Assembly: GCA_900312665.1 (NCBI GenBank)
Contig: ONZQ02000011.1
Span: 1,016,459-1,080,458, forward strand
Length of the DNA stretch: 64,000 nucleotides
Reading direction: 5' to 3'
DNA from: Cephalotrichum gorgonifer
Taxonomy: Eukaryota; Ascomycota; Sordariomycetes; Microascales; Microascaceae
Both the position numbers and the translations under genes were made by a program. The notes under the pieces were generated by a model. That model did not search any database and was not told the DNA's origin. It worked only from the letters and a program-made list of their open reading frames with translations. Shown piece after piece: positions 1 to 10,983 of this stretch. Numbering within the stretch: position 1 is the first letter of the stretch; each line of letters opens with the position of its first letter.

Positions 1-2191
1 TGTCGACGGCGACCGGGTCGGGGACGCGGTAGTGGCAGTCGAACTGCATCTCCTCCCACACCGCGAGAAGGATCGAGGCGAGCATGAAGATGGTCGGCCA
101 GTTCTTTAGACGCTCGCCGCTGTACACGCTGGAGTACAACGCCGATAGCTCCTCCAGAATGTCCTTCTGCAGCTCCCTCCACATGTCGGCGAGGGCGCAC
201 TTGATCTGGAAGTTCACCATGACGGGGGCGACGACCCTGCCATAGAACTTTGAGTCCTCGTCATCGATTTGGCCGTCCAGCTGGACCTCGGACCCTTGGT
301 TCTCGACCAGGGTGATGTGAAGCGTCAGATTATACGCGAGGACGAGCTTGAGCGCCTTGCGGATGACGGGCGACTTCTCCTTCATGTAGTAGCGATGCGC
401 CGTGGCGAGGATCTCCGTGATGAACGGAGTGCCTTCGAAGTGGTCGTTGATGAACTCCTCGAACGGACCATCGATGTGCTTGTCCAGGTACTCCGAGAGA
501 GCCTCGACAGAAATGCCCTCGACACCGACATCCAACCGCTCCGTCCGGATCTCAAAGTCGATGGGATCGGGTACGTCAGGCTGGCAAGACTCGACCCAGT
601 CAAGCTGGAAGCAGCTCTCGTCGGCAACGTACACCTCGCGGACGGGGATCGCAAGGGCAAAGCCGTAGCCGTGGGTGATCCACATCAGGGACTCCTTCTG
701 CGCGAAGCCCTTCACGTTGTACACAGACACTCCTCGGACGAGATGCCTGTCATAGTCGGCCTTCCAGTCCTTCATGAAGTAGCCGATATCCTTGATATCG
801 ATACGGGTGCAGGGAACCTGCCACAGGCGGGCATGGGAAGGCTGACAGCCGGCACACGGCTCGCCCTTGTCACAGGTCTTCTTGAGGAACTTGCAGCGGA
901 GGCATGCACGCAGTTTCCGGATCTCACTCGCTTGCTTCCGCTGCTCGGGGAGGAGGGGTCCACGCCGGCGGCCGACCTTCTTCTCAACATTTCCGTCCTT
1001 CCTACCCGTAGACGATCGACGGATGACCTTGGCAGAGGTAGTCTTCGCGATAGGGCTCTTGCGGGGGCCGGAATTTCTCCTTACTGTCGTCGAAGGGGGC
1101 GAGGTCGAACCAGAACCGCTGGACGGGCTCGAGCGGATTGACGACGAGGGCGATGACTTGATCGGCACGGGGGCGACGGCGACAGCGGGGCTCACGAGGT
1201 CCTGGGTGTGATGGGCGACGTGCATCTCGTGGGGGAAGCAATTGCGGTGACTAGTGGTGTCCACGTAGGTGTCTGATCCGGTAGAAAACGGTGAGTACGG
1301 GGGGAATCGTGGCACCTCCTCGAAACTGCCAAACTCCATGGAATTCGCGCCATCTGACGAGTCGGAATTGGTCCGGAGGTGGAGGGTCTGGCTCGGGTTG
1401 AAGATTGCCGCACTCTGGGCCTGTCCGAAATTGGAGGTGAAGTCCACCATGGACCACCCACCATCCCCACCGCTCGAGCTTGGTAGTGAGAGCACCTCCA
1501 GGTAAGTTCCGGTGGGGGAGTTGCTGCCGATGCTGGCGAGCCCGTCAATGGGCAGTGTCGTTTGGAAATCGTGCCAGTTGTCCACGCCCAGTCCGCTCCA
1601 CTGGATGGGGTGTGCTTCGCCAACCGAGGGGAGACCGCCGAAGGGGGACTCCAGAGGGATGCCCGCGTTCAAGGCTGCCTGGGTCGTAGCGGGGAGATAA
1701 TCGAGCGGGCTTGGCTGCTGCTGGTAGTTGGCTTGCATAGGGCCGAGACCCATCATGGCCGCCGAATCCGGGAAGAACTGGCCCAAGTCATGTGGCGAGA
1801 GCTGCTGCTGCTGCTGCTGTTGTTGGAGGGCCCAGTCTGTCAGGGGACTTGTCGCTGGCAGGAAAGGCGAGGGCTCCGAGTGCTGTGAGTGAGGGCTAGA
1901 ACTTGACTGGACTGGCGAGGGAGTCTGGTGCTGGTGGTGATGCTGCTGTTGGTGGTACTGGTGCTGGTCGTCCGAGGGATTCGATGACGTTGGCGATGTC
2001 CCAGTGGAGGACAAGTCTATCGGCATTGGCCAGGTCGACCTCTGCTGTGAAGGGATTGGGTGGCCGCCCATGGCACTGGATTGGGAGGGTGGCCGGTTGT
2101 CCGATGGGGTTTGATATGAGTACCTTTCGCGCTGGTTGAATGTGAATTCCGTCAAGGGATCTATCCCGGCAGAGTTGAAGTTGAGCGTCAT
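1..2191 (-). CDS. Zn(II)2Cys6 transcription factor, partial (C-terminus beyond the window)
   Basis: The reading frame is open on the minus strand from an ATG at 2191 down to base 1 without a stop or a needed intron, giving at least 730 residues; the 3' end lies outside the window. The N-terminal ~400 residues are low complexity (Gln/His/Ser/Pro), with a polyGln run near 1806-1830, typical of activation regions. A basic stretch (KKVGRRRGPLLPEQRKQ) comes just before the cysteine cluster CLRCKFLKKTC-DKGEPCAGC, which starts near residue 430 (bases ~845-904). A sixth Cys follows 11 residues after the fifth, so the pattern is CX2CX6CX5CX2CX11C. The downstream region (IDIKDIGYFMKDWKADYDRH and onward) is alpha-helical and well ordered. 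From the family it should be a nuclear DNA-binding regulator; the target is unknown. The cluster lies in the middle of the protein and its last spacing is long, unlike most fungal members, where it is N-terminal. Confidence 0.9.
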   Translation of the reverse strand, partial: MTLNFNSAGIDPLTEFTFNQRERYSYQTPSDNRPPSQSSAMGGHPIPSQQRSTWPMPIDLSSTGTSPTSSNPSDDQHQYHQQQHHHQHQTPSPVQSSSSPHSQHSEPSPFLPATSPLTDWALQQQQQQQQLSPHDLGQFFPDSAAMMGLGPMQANYQQQPSPLDYLPATTQAALNAGIPLESPFGGLPSVGEAHPIQWSGLGVDNWHDFQTTLPIDGLASIGSNSPTGTYLEVLSLPSSSGGDGGWSMVDFTSNFGQAQSAAIFNPSQTLHLRTNSDSSDGANSMEFGSFEEVPRFPPYSPFSTGSDTYVDTTSHRNCFPHEMHVAHHTQDLVSPAVAVAPVPIKSSPSSSIRSSPSSGSGSTSPPSTTVRRNSGPRKSPIAKTTSAKVIRRSSTGRKDGNVEKKVGRRRGPLLPEQRKQASEIRKLRACLRCKFLKKTCDKGEPCAGCQPSHARLWQVPCTRIDIKDIGYFMKDWKADYDRHLVRGVSVYNVKGFAQKESLMWITHGYGFALAIPVREVYVADESCFQLDWVESCQPDVPDPIDFEIRTERLDVGVEGISVEALSEYLDKHIDGPFEEFINDHFEGTPFITEILATAHRYYMKEKSPVIRKALKLVLAYNLTLHITLVENQGSEVQLDGQIDDEDSKFYGRVVAPVMVNFQIKCALADMWRELQKDILEELSALYSSVYSGERLKNWPTIFMLASILLAVWEEMQFDCHYRVPDPVAVD

Positions 2192-5100
2192 GTTGAAGAG
2201 TGGAAGGGAGGAAGGAGGGAAAAGGAAAGTCGATCCAGGGAAGGAAGGGGAAGGGGGAGGCGGAGGCGGGGGATTGGTTGTGAGGGATGTTAAGTATTGT
2301 ATGATGTGTGAGGAATAAAAAATTCCGACACCGCTCTTTTCTGAAAGATCTCGAGTCGAGATCGGTCAAGGAGCAGATGTTGTCAGGGGATAAGATTCGG
2401 AACCGGAAGGGGGGGGTTATGGGAAGGGGAGAGGGAAAGATGGGTGCCGAAGCTGGGGTGGCCGAGGGAGGAGGAGACGAGGGGGAGAAATGACAGCGGC
2501 GCACAGCGCTGTCCCCGCGCATTTGGCAGCTTTCGAGGTCATGAAGAGGCGGTGAAGGAACATCGGCGGCCATCCAGCCCCAGCCGGAGGAGTCGGGCCA
2601 ATCAGGGCCGCCAAGGGTCCATGCAGACGCACGTACGTGGAGTAGGTCCTGTTAGTATTAGTGCCAGGAAGGAGGTATTTGGGGGGGGGGGACTCACGAG
2701 GTGGGTTAGACGGTGCAGGGATCCAATCACCGATCGAGCGAATTTTCGCTATATTGGGCGGGAAGGTACAATGTAGTAGTCCGCCCCCCCCACCCCGCAC
2801 TCCTCCTGCCTCTTAAAGTGAACTTTAGGTTGACCTCTCGCCGAGCCCCCAGCGCTCAACGCGCTATTGCTCGAATCCATTCGTGTTAAGTCCTTTGGCA
2901 TAAGTGCGGTACACGTGTCTAACACACCTACTCCGTACCTCCTCTTACCTATCTTCTCCAGCGCGGTACGAGTAATACTACTTGTGTGTCCCGGAAGGGG
3001 GGTGGGGAGGGGGCGGGTGAACACGGGCACAGGTCAGGAACTGCAGCTTGGTACTTCAGGGCGACTCACTCAAACTCAAGCGAGGCGAGTTAACCCCGTG
3101 CCAGCTATTCAATGTTCTGTGGGCGAGTGGGGAATGGAACTCCACTATTCACTCGAAAACGTCACGGTGGGCGGAGATGTGGATGTGGGCTTGGAAAGGG
3201 GCACCACTCGGCACTCGATACCAGCTGAGCGAAGGAATCGAAGTCTAACCATACGCCGCACGAGACAAGACGAGACGAGACGAGATGAGATCTCTCATGA
3301 AGAGGCAGGAATATACGAAATGGTGCTGGTGAGAGACTGGAAACCTTTTTTTTCTCTTTCTCTTTACGAGTAGCAAGACTGACGTCGGCACAGGCATCAT
3401 GGAAGGCGAAAGGACCCATGGCCTTGGTTTTTCTTTTCTCCTCGCTACTGCTAGATCCCTGACACAAATGGCACTCCGAAAGCATGTCAAAACGAGTACC
3501 CAAGCCCCCATAATCCAGCCCCCCTCCCATAGCATCCCCACTCAGTAAAGCATGGGTACACGTAGGTACTTGGACATAAAGGATGCCTATGCCTAGAGGT
3601 TCAAGGCCGATCTTCCTTCTCATCCAACACAATCATGTCGCGGTCATGGCCATCTTCCCTTTTCCAATCTCGCATATTCAAGGCTCTCTCGTGATTTGAG
3701 CAAGTGCTGAATACTGCTAGTGCTGTCAGTGCCTTGTCGATTCGCATTTTTTGCTTTTTAATATTTTAGCGTCGATTTGACAGATGTGGGTACTTCCGTC
3801 CTTGTATTACAAGCGTGGACATTTTCGGCCTTGGTCCAGCCACCACACAGAAATATCACCCCCGGTCTTCCCCAGCCATTCGAAAGAGCCATAGACCACC
3901 AGATTCCCGCTGATGGAGGTAAAACCTAGCTCGGCGTGGCGCGTTTCGTGACACCCCAGAGATGCAAGATGCTTGGAAGGCATTTTTGCCCTGCAAGGAA
4001 GTTGCTAATCGGAGAGGCGAGTTGGCCAGATCTGTCCGCCCAGCCCACTGCCGACGGACAACAAGAACAGCTTTATTGGGTGATGCGGAGGTGGTTAATT
4101 GGAAGTTGGGATGGTGCGGAGATAAGCTTGCCGGCGCAACCTCGCTAATACATACAACGCAGCTACAAGTGAGGCGTCATTGCGAGTCAATGGAGAAAAA
4201 TTGGGAAGAAGAAAACGGGATGGCATCATCATCGCCGCCGGCACGAGGCGTTGCTTCCCTTGCCTTCCTTCAACCTTGCCTTCCCCGAGCTTCCCCGTTT
4301 GCCCGTTTGCCTGCTTTTCCGTTTGCGCTTCGCTAAGTCGGCCTCGGCTGCCGAAAAAGCAATCTGATCGCCCATTTGGACGCTGCACGGCCTCTCCGCG
4401 CGGAGTGGCCGGATGACAAGTACATTGTGCATCCCGATCCCGTCTCACCCCAGTTGTACAAGACAGCACAAGATGGGGGGAACTGTGACGTTGCACTCCC
4501 ACCTCCACGCGGGTTCCGGCATGATAGCGCATGTACCGTGCAAGTACTTGTGTATTAGTGGATGCTCTGTCTCGGCGGAGGGGCGAAGCGAAGAGAAGAG
4601 CTCTGGAGAGGGGAGTGGTCACTATGTGTTTAGGCTGTGGATAGCCCACGATAGGTTGACGGACAGGTCCCACACTCCCAACCCACGGGGTATGCCTACT
4701 CGTCCAAGTACGAGTGCTTGTACAAGTATGGACGCCGGGCGCCGCCTCATAGAGGCTCAAACGAATGGATGCACGGCCGCCATAACACGGAACCGCACCG
4801 CAGCAGGCGGGGCGCGTATTCATTCCCACACTGTGCAGCCTTAGCTGCGCGCGCAGATGGTGGGACCGGACCGGGTGGATTGGAGCGACCAGATGCGGGA
4901 CTACTGAGTAGAGTGCAACCTTACAGGACGATCCTATCCCGCCGGAGATTCCATCGATGAGTTGGCGTTTCCGATACGATACTACCGGGCACTGGACAGC
5001 TCGCCCCTCACGCCCATATATCCCCCATATCCCAGATATTGCCGTCAGCCTGCTTATCATGTTGTACAACAAGCACTCTGTTTGATGCGTTCTTTGCCCT

Positions 5101-8075
5101 AAAACGCACCAAGTCGTCATTTTCCGCAATCTGCAGAGAGTAATTGGGTTACAATCCAGCCTTATCGGCCGATTCTTCGAGCCCTGACCACCCTCCCCGC
5201 ACGGTTGATCCAACTTTGTGCGTATGAGTACCTCCTTTGCCTCCTTGCCCTCAGGAGATGCCGATGATGCGGGCTAGGTACGCAAGTGCGAGTACAAGGA
5301 ACTCACTCCCCCCGAGGTAAGCGAGCTTGCGGATTTATCAGATGAGAGCTGGATCTCCCCCACCCAAGGTATCCGAGTCTAGATTTCATCGGAGGCCAAG
5401 GACCGTTGCGTACAGTACAAGTACAATTACAGAGTAGTATGGGGATAAAGCCACTCGCCAGGCACTAGCCACACGCGCCCGTCCTTTTTCGACATCGTTG
5501 GCTGTTAGCGTTTCAACGACGAGGGGGGCCAATCGCTCACTTGGGCGCCAGGAGCGAAGGCCGCCTCCGATTGGAGACGGAACCGAACGTGGCAATGGAT
5601 GCACCTTCATGTCTGAATTGTCTATATATACTTAACATGGGTACACCATACCTGTCTTTTGGTGCTTTCCCAGGCTGCATAACGAGTACTCGGCACAAAA
5701 AGCCACAGAGCTAATCATCATCTCCACCCTTCTTGCGGGACTTAAGGCGCCGAGGCTTGCATGTCCTGTCGTGGATGAAGCTGCACGAGTACGAATTTAC
5801 TATCTTTCGCATGCATGCGCAAAGCGATGCAAGCCCGGGTAGAGTGCACCGGAAGCAGAGGTAGAGGCAGAGGCAGAGGCAGAGGCACGTTGGAGGAGGC
5901 GAAGGGGGGATTTCGTCTGTTGTGCCACAACGCAATGTACGAGCAAAGTACTTACTCGAAGAGTGGGAAGGAGGGAGGCAATATTGATGCATTATACCCA
6001 CTTCCGTACAGTAGTAGACGCGGGGTCTCTCCTCCTGAGAGGTGCGTGTCGCCTCCTGCTTCCCGGCAGGATCCGCCTCATACTTGCACCAGGCCTGCTG
6101 ATCGAAGTTTTCCCTTACCTCCTTTCTCTCGTACGAAATCGGGTTTTCGACCCCCTTCTTTCGCCACGATCCCGGTCAAAGGTCCGGGGTTGGGTGGATT
6201 TACTCGTAGGTGCCGCGGCACGAGGACGAGCAATTAAAGCTATGGGTGGATTGGGACGACATTCAGAACCAAGCACCGGTGCTTGTTCCAGACATGCTTG
6301 GAAAAAGAATTCGACAATGGCAAGTATGTGCCTCCACCGCCCGCGTGCGAACCCTGCCCTACCAGGGGTATATCCGTCTGCCTGGCTGACAACTCGCCTG
6401 GTCAGAACTCAGAAAAAATCTCATATTAATCCAGCGCCGCTTCCGTCAGACGAGATCCTCCCAACCCCGTTCGACGGGATGCGCCCATGCAAGTCAGACC
6501 AGAACCCGTACTTGTAAACGCGCTGTCCCCCCTCCCCATCATCTCTCAATTCATCCTATCAGGCTAGGCTATCCCCAGAGGGGCGGGCGCGTAGGACGGT
6601 TGCCTCCATGAGACAGGCCAACCTCCCGATCAGCTTCTCTTTCCGGCGACGGTCCCTCTCGATCTAGGCGCTTGCGAGTAGTGGTAAGACTCGTATGGCA
6701 CTTTCTACGAGGGTCGGGTCATATTTCTAGCACCGGCTCGGCTATACGAGTACCCTACCCTGCGACGTACGCGGTGAGGGATGATGCGCAACTCCGCGAC
6801 ACACCGCCATATCCCATACGAGCGCGTAGCGTGGCTCAGGGACTTGTGCTCGCGTTTTCTCCTCCCGCCTGTGGACCCTGCCTTGGATCGGGAGCGCACG
6901 AGCGGAAGCGACTGCCTGTTTATACCTGGTCGCCGGTATTCCTGAAACCGGATGATCCGTCCATTTCATATGAGAGGCGGTTGGGGGCAAGGTTTCCCAG
7001 CTTGGGTACGTGGTGGGCCAAAGCTTCTCCGAGGTACTCCGTAAGGTGGTGGGTGGGTCGGGGCCACGTACTTGTAAGGCGAGAGGAGCCGAATCCTAGA
7101 ACAGAGCTCGGGCGAGTTCGACACGAGCATGTGCTTGTGCCTGTCGTGTGCTCCGGGCTTGTTTCTGCTTGTTTCTGCTAAACGGTCCCCTGACAGGCTT
7201 GAAAGACATGAGTGAAAGCATTGAAACCTTTGCCGTGTCCAACCCTTCTTATAGACTCATTGACCTCATTGCGGGGACCTGCTCTCGAGGATTGTCCCGT
7301 GCTTTGTCTGTGAGCCACTGAGCTGAGCAGCATTTTTGGGGGGTCTTCTTTATTCAGAGCACACTGATTTGAATCTCGATCTCACCACATCGGTTCACCT
7401 ACAGACTTTACAAGGCTCCACATAATCTTAATTCGACTTTAAGGATTCAGATCGACCCGTTGGATCGCTTGTGCTCTCACAAGCTGAGGCTTCACACGAT
7501 CTTATATGTATTCCCACTTTGGGTGTTTATGTCATCTTCGTTAATTGTGCCCTATCTCAGAAGTCCGCCCGGCCACGGCAAGTACTTGTAAGCTGGAGTA
7601 ATTGAGAGCTGCTCATTGGTCTGAACTTAGCCAGGGGGAAACACCTGAAAATGCGGAGCTCGACGATAATGAGAGAGAAAGAGAGGAGAGAGAGAGAGTC
7701 AAATGCAGCTGTTGACGAGAGGCAACTATACGGAATCACATGGATCCAAACGGATGCCAGTAATAACGCACCTGGGAGTCTGGTGAGATTTTTTTAAACC
7801 TTTTATAGCTTTTACTTCTTTCAACTTCCAACCAGTTATTGGCAAGATATCCGTCCCAGCTTAGTTCCAGGTCAGATTGAACCTACCCCACCAAGAACTC
7901 AAAATAGTTACCCACCGCCCCTCACCCCGCCTCCCCCCCCCATTCAGGTGGGAAAGATTTTGACCACCAACCGCCCGCAAGGCAGTCCGACACCCCCCCC
8001 CCTCTCCCACCAGGGATTCAGGCGTAGTCTAATACCCCTTCTCCCGCGACTCGACACTCCCCTCCCCCGATCAAG
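2192..8075. other. Intergenic region, 5.9 kb
   Basis: No recognisable gene. The first ~600 bases are the upstream region of the minus-strand transcription factor. They hold an 11-G tract (2681-2691) and a possible short 5'-leader intron on the minus strand, with donor GTGAGT at 2697-2692 and TACTAACAG ending at 2649. Further in there is a (GACGA)n tract at about 3260-3290, an (AGAGGC)n repeat at 5857-5886, a perfect 12-bp palindrome CGCATGCATGCG at 5808-5819, a GA-rich run at 7672-7699, and several TAC-type words (for example 4698-4729, 5415-5424). An open frame of 372 codons on the minus strand (4095-5213) has no protein-like features. The last ~150 bases before 8076 are C/T-rich, as in fungal 5' leaders. 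Confidence 0.6.
5857..5886. repeat. Hexanucleotide microsatellite (AGAGGC)n
   Basis: About five near-perfect copies of the hexamer, the first carrying a single-base change. It lies in intergenic DNA. Confidence 0.9.
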
Positions 8076-9311
8076 ATGCCGCCACCAGACGAGCCTTCTG
8101 GTGAGCTGCTCGCCAACCCCTCTACCGTCTCCTCCTCCGCCGAACCCGCCGCCGAGCCTGCCGTCGAGCCTGCCGTCGAGCCTGCCGCCGTCCCCCCCGG
8201 TGGTGCCTCCCACGTCTCCTCCGACTGCCCCTCCGATGAATCGAACAGCACCACCAGCGGTGAGGATGAGGACGACCCCCTATTCCCCTTCGGCCCGATG
8301 CCCACCGAGCCCATCATAGCGCGGGACAGGGAACAGGCCTTCCGCTACCTCACATACGGCAAGGGCAGGCGGTGCGTCGTCACGGCGGACTACGAGATGA
8401 TGCTCGCAATCGGCACGCCGGTGGACCTCAAGGGGTACGCGAGCGGGTGGTTCCGCGCCCACGGCCGGCTGTGCAGGGTCGTCGTCACGAGGGCCCCGAC
8501 CCCGCCCGGCTGGGCGCAGATCGTGCTCTCCCTCGAGGAGGACTTCTACTCCGACAACGGGTACGAGGACGGAGAGGGCATGGAGGTGGACGTCGACCTC
8601 CTGGACCCGGGCATATGGGACTTTGACGACTTCGAGGAGGAGGACGACGTCGACTATGATAACGACATGATGGAGGACTTGGATGATTTGGAAATGGACC
8701 CCGACTTCCTCCCTGGATATGGCGACCACGATGGTATGGTGTCCGAGTCCGCAATGGAGGACGACGAGGAGGACGACGACGACGGGTATACCAGCAGCAA
8801 CGATATGGACGGGGGGCTGTGCGGGAACTGCAAGGGCGACGACCACGACCTAGCCGAGTGCGACGGCCCCACCGACGCCGCGGGCTATCTCCGCGGCTGC
8901 CCGCTCTGCAATACCTCGGACCACGACCTCGACGCGTGCGAGGCCCTCGACGGCCCGCGGAACAGGCGGCTCGTCTACAAGATCTACACGCGCCTCGTCG
9001 TCACCCGGTGCTGCAAGGCGCCCTTCTACTCGGAGAAGATGCCGTGGACCCGCGCGCTGCTCGTCTCCCGCGCCTGGGGCTTCAACTTCCCCGGCCCGTT
9101 CCCGTGGTCGTCCGAGGTGGCGGCGAGGCGGAGGGCCGAGGCGGAGGCGGAAGAGGGCGAGGGAGAGGTCGACGTCAGGGAGGAGGACCCCGCGACGAAG
9201 ACGCTCGAGGCCGTGCAGAGGGCCATCTGCGAGGGCAAGGTGCCGGACCCGGGCGATATGTCCGCGTGGATGCCGGAGAGGAATGCGCCTGGTTGGGGGT
9301 TGGATTATTGA
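8076..9311 (+). CDS. Acidic protein with two CCHC zinc knuckles, function unknown
   Basis: A single intronless frame of 411 residues begins at an ATG after a C/T-rich leader. Residues ~25-40 are a short tandem repeat of AEPAVEP type, encoded by a 12-bp DNA repeat. Residues ~70-165 form an ordered segment (AFRYLTYGKGRRCVVTADYE). Residues ~180-240 are very acidic (runs such as EEEDDVDYDNDMMEDLDD). Two zinc knuckles of the form CX2CX4HX4C follow at about 249-262 (CGNCKGDDHDLAEC) and 275-288 (CPLCNTSDHDLDAC), then a basic/aromatic conserved-looking block at ~300-350 (VYKIYTRLVVTRCCKAPFYS). Knuckles of this type usually bind single-stranded nucleic acid or act in protein contacts. I do not recognise a named family and infer nothing beyond likely zinc binding. 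High third-position GC and the ordered domains support a real gene. Confidence 0.82.
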   Translation: MPPPDEPSGELLANPSTVSSSAEPAAEPAVEPAVEPAAVPPGGASHVSSDCPSDESNSTTSGEDEDDPLFPFGPMPTEPIIARDREQAFRYLTYGKGRRCVVTADYEMMLAIGTPVDLKGYASGWFRAHGRLCRVVVTRAPTPPGWAQIVLSLEEDFYSDNGYEDGEGMEVDVDLLDPGIWDFDDFEEEDDVDYDNDMMEDLDDLEMDPDFLPGYGDHDGMVSESAMEDDEEDDDDGYTSSNDMDGGLCGNCKGDDHDLAECDGPTDAAGYLRGCPLCNTSDHDLDACEALDGPRNRRLVYKIYTRLVVTRCCKAPFYSEKMPWTRALLVSRAWGFNFPGPFPWSSEVAARRRAEAEAEEGEGEVDVREEDPATKTLEAVQRAICEGKVPDPGDMSAWMPERNAPGWGLDY

Positions 9312-10983
9312 TCCTTGAGCGGGTTGGGAAGGTAAAGATTCGGCGGCGACCTAGCACCTGCATCTGGAGACACCCAGCTATATCCTACCTAGTCAACCCC
9401 CCTCCCCCCGACTCGAGCATTTCAAAAACGTACACGCAAGCTTTATATACTGGGAGTTTCGACCGACGTGCAAGCCGGTCGTCCTGGTCCCCACGACGCC
9501 AGAAACCAACCACGAAAGGAAGGAACGGCCCTATATTTTTTTTCTCGAAGAAAGCGGAAGGAGCAGGAAGGGAGGAGGAGTACGGAGTACATGTGGTTTA
9601 TAGAGTGGAGTTCTTTTTTTTTTGGTTTTGTTTTCTTCTTGGTCTCAAGTTGGTTTTCCTTTTCTTATCAAAAGAGGATGTGATGGTTATTGTTATCGGC
9701 GCTGGTTCCATCATCTCTTCGCTAGGAGAAAAGTGTTGTTTCCCCAACCGGCATCGGGGATGGGGGAAGAAAAGAAAGAGGTGGTTTCATATTTGGTCTT
9801 CCACCTCGGCTTACATGACGACCTTGTTAGATACCCCAAGTTTCGTGCTGTACTCTTTCCTTTTTTTTTGGAAGGAAATGTTACTTTCTGATTTTCCATC
9901 GTCATCTATGGGGTGAAGCGAGGCGGCAAACACCCGGTGGTAGGTGTTCCTGAGCGTTTGGTAACGGAAGACTTCCTCTCCTCTTCTTTTCTTCCAACGG
10001 TCCATATCCATCTTCATTTCAGGCCATCCGTTTGCACGTTTATACCCCCGTTCTCTATACAGAGGGTCAACGAGCTTGGTCAGGTTCTACTTGTAGTAAG
10101 GATAATGGAGTCGCCAACCGACTTCATGTGTTGACGTCTACAAGGCAGGTTTGTGTATATACCACCAGGGCACAGTGGACAACATTGAATATCTTGAGAC
10201 ATGTGAATCGAGCATCAAAACTCCCTCCAACACGACTCTCTCCCAAATTTTAAACCCATAATGATACCTCCCATGTCCAGCAGACTAGATTGAGGCCCTT
10301 CACCCATCCCACCTTCTGATTCGCCTCCGTCCCACCCAGGAGAACAAACCCGGCGGCGCCACTTTCCGGGAACAATATCAAGGAGCTGCTGCAAGGGCGA
10401 GGAGCTTGACATTGTCTTGAGTACAAGTACGCAGTAATAGCCCCGCCAATATATCTTCATTGTCCCTACAGCTCGTTCAAGGAGGGACAAATCACTAGGA
10501 AGGGATAGTAGAAGAAATGAAAGAGGGAAAGAGGGGAAAACTCCCACCGTACTCTACTCGGGCTACCGGAGGAGTATATAGCAAAGGGGAGAGAGGGACA
10601 GTGGAGAGGGCGGGCGTAGCTAGGGGGGAAATTCCAAAGTCGCGACTATTAATTCCTAGTCGTGCCCCGGTTTTCCCAGACCACGGCTCTCTGGAAGCTG
10701 CACAGAGCTCCATAGCTCTGTGTATGAGCTAGCTCCACTGACCCCTCCCCCCACATTTCCCCATCCCTTCTCAAGCTCACCATATATGTATTGGGAGCCT
10801 CAATATCATCACCAACATCATACTGTCAGTAATCGTCACAGAAAAAAAAATCAACACTTAAGAAGAAGGAAAAAGATAAAGACTAGGCTTACCAGGAAGG
10901 AGCCAAACCAAATACAGCATATGAAACCGCGTCTGAAGCCCGTCAGGTCAACACCCAGAGTCAAATTCAACAGACGTCGCAAC
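9312..10983. other. Intergenic region, 1.7 kb
   Basis: Holds the 3' flank of the zinc-knuckle gene, with T-rich runs (9536-9545, 9613-9624, 9860-9870), and the upstream region of the farnesyltransferase beta gene. A GTACAAGTAC word lies at 10421-10430. A frame continuous with the farnesyltransferase start runs back to an ATG at 10720, but the peptide it would add is low complexity and is not needed by the family. No other gene seen. Confidence 0.6.

Noticed and set aside
269..1141. 290-codon open frame on the plus strand
   Set aside because: Exact antisense of the Zn2Cys6 coding region, whose minus-strand frame carries the Cys cluster and continues off the edge.
10720..10983. Upstream extension of the farnesyltransferase beta frame
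   Set aside because: Adds 88 low-complexity His/Arg/Lys-rich residues not expected in the family; the ATG at 10984 has better context.
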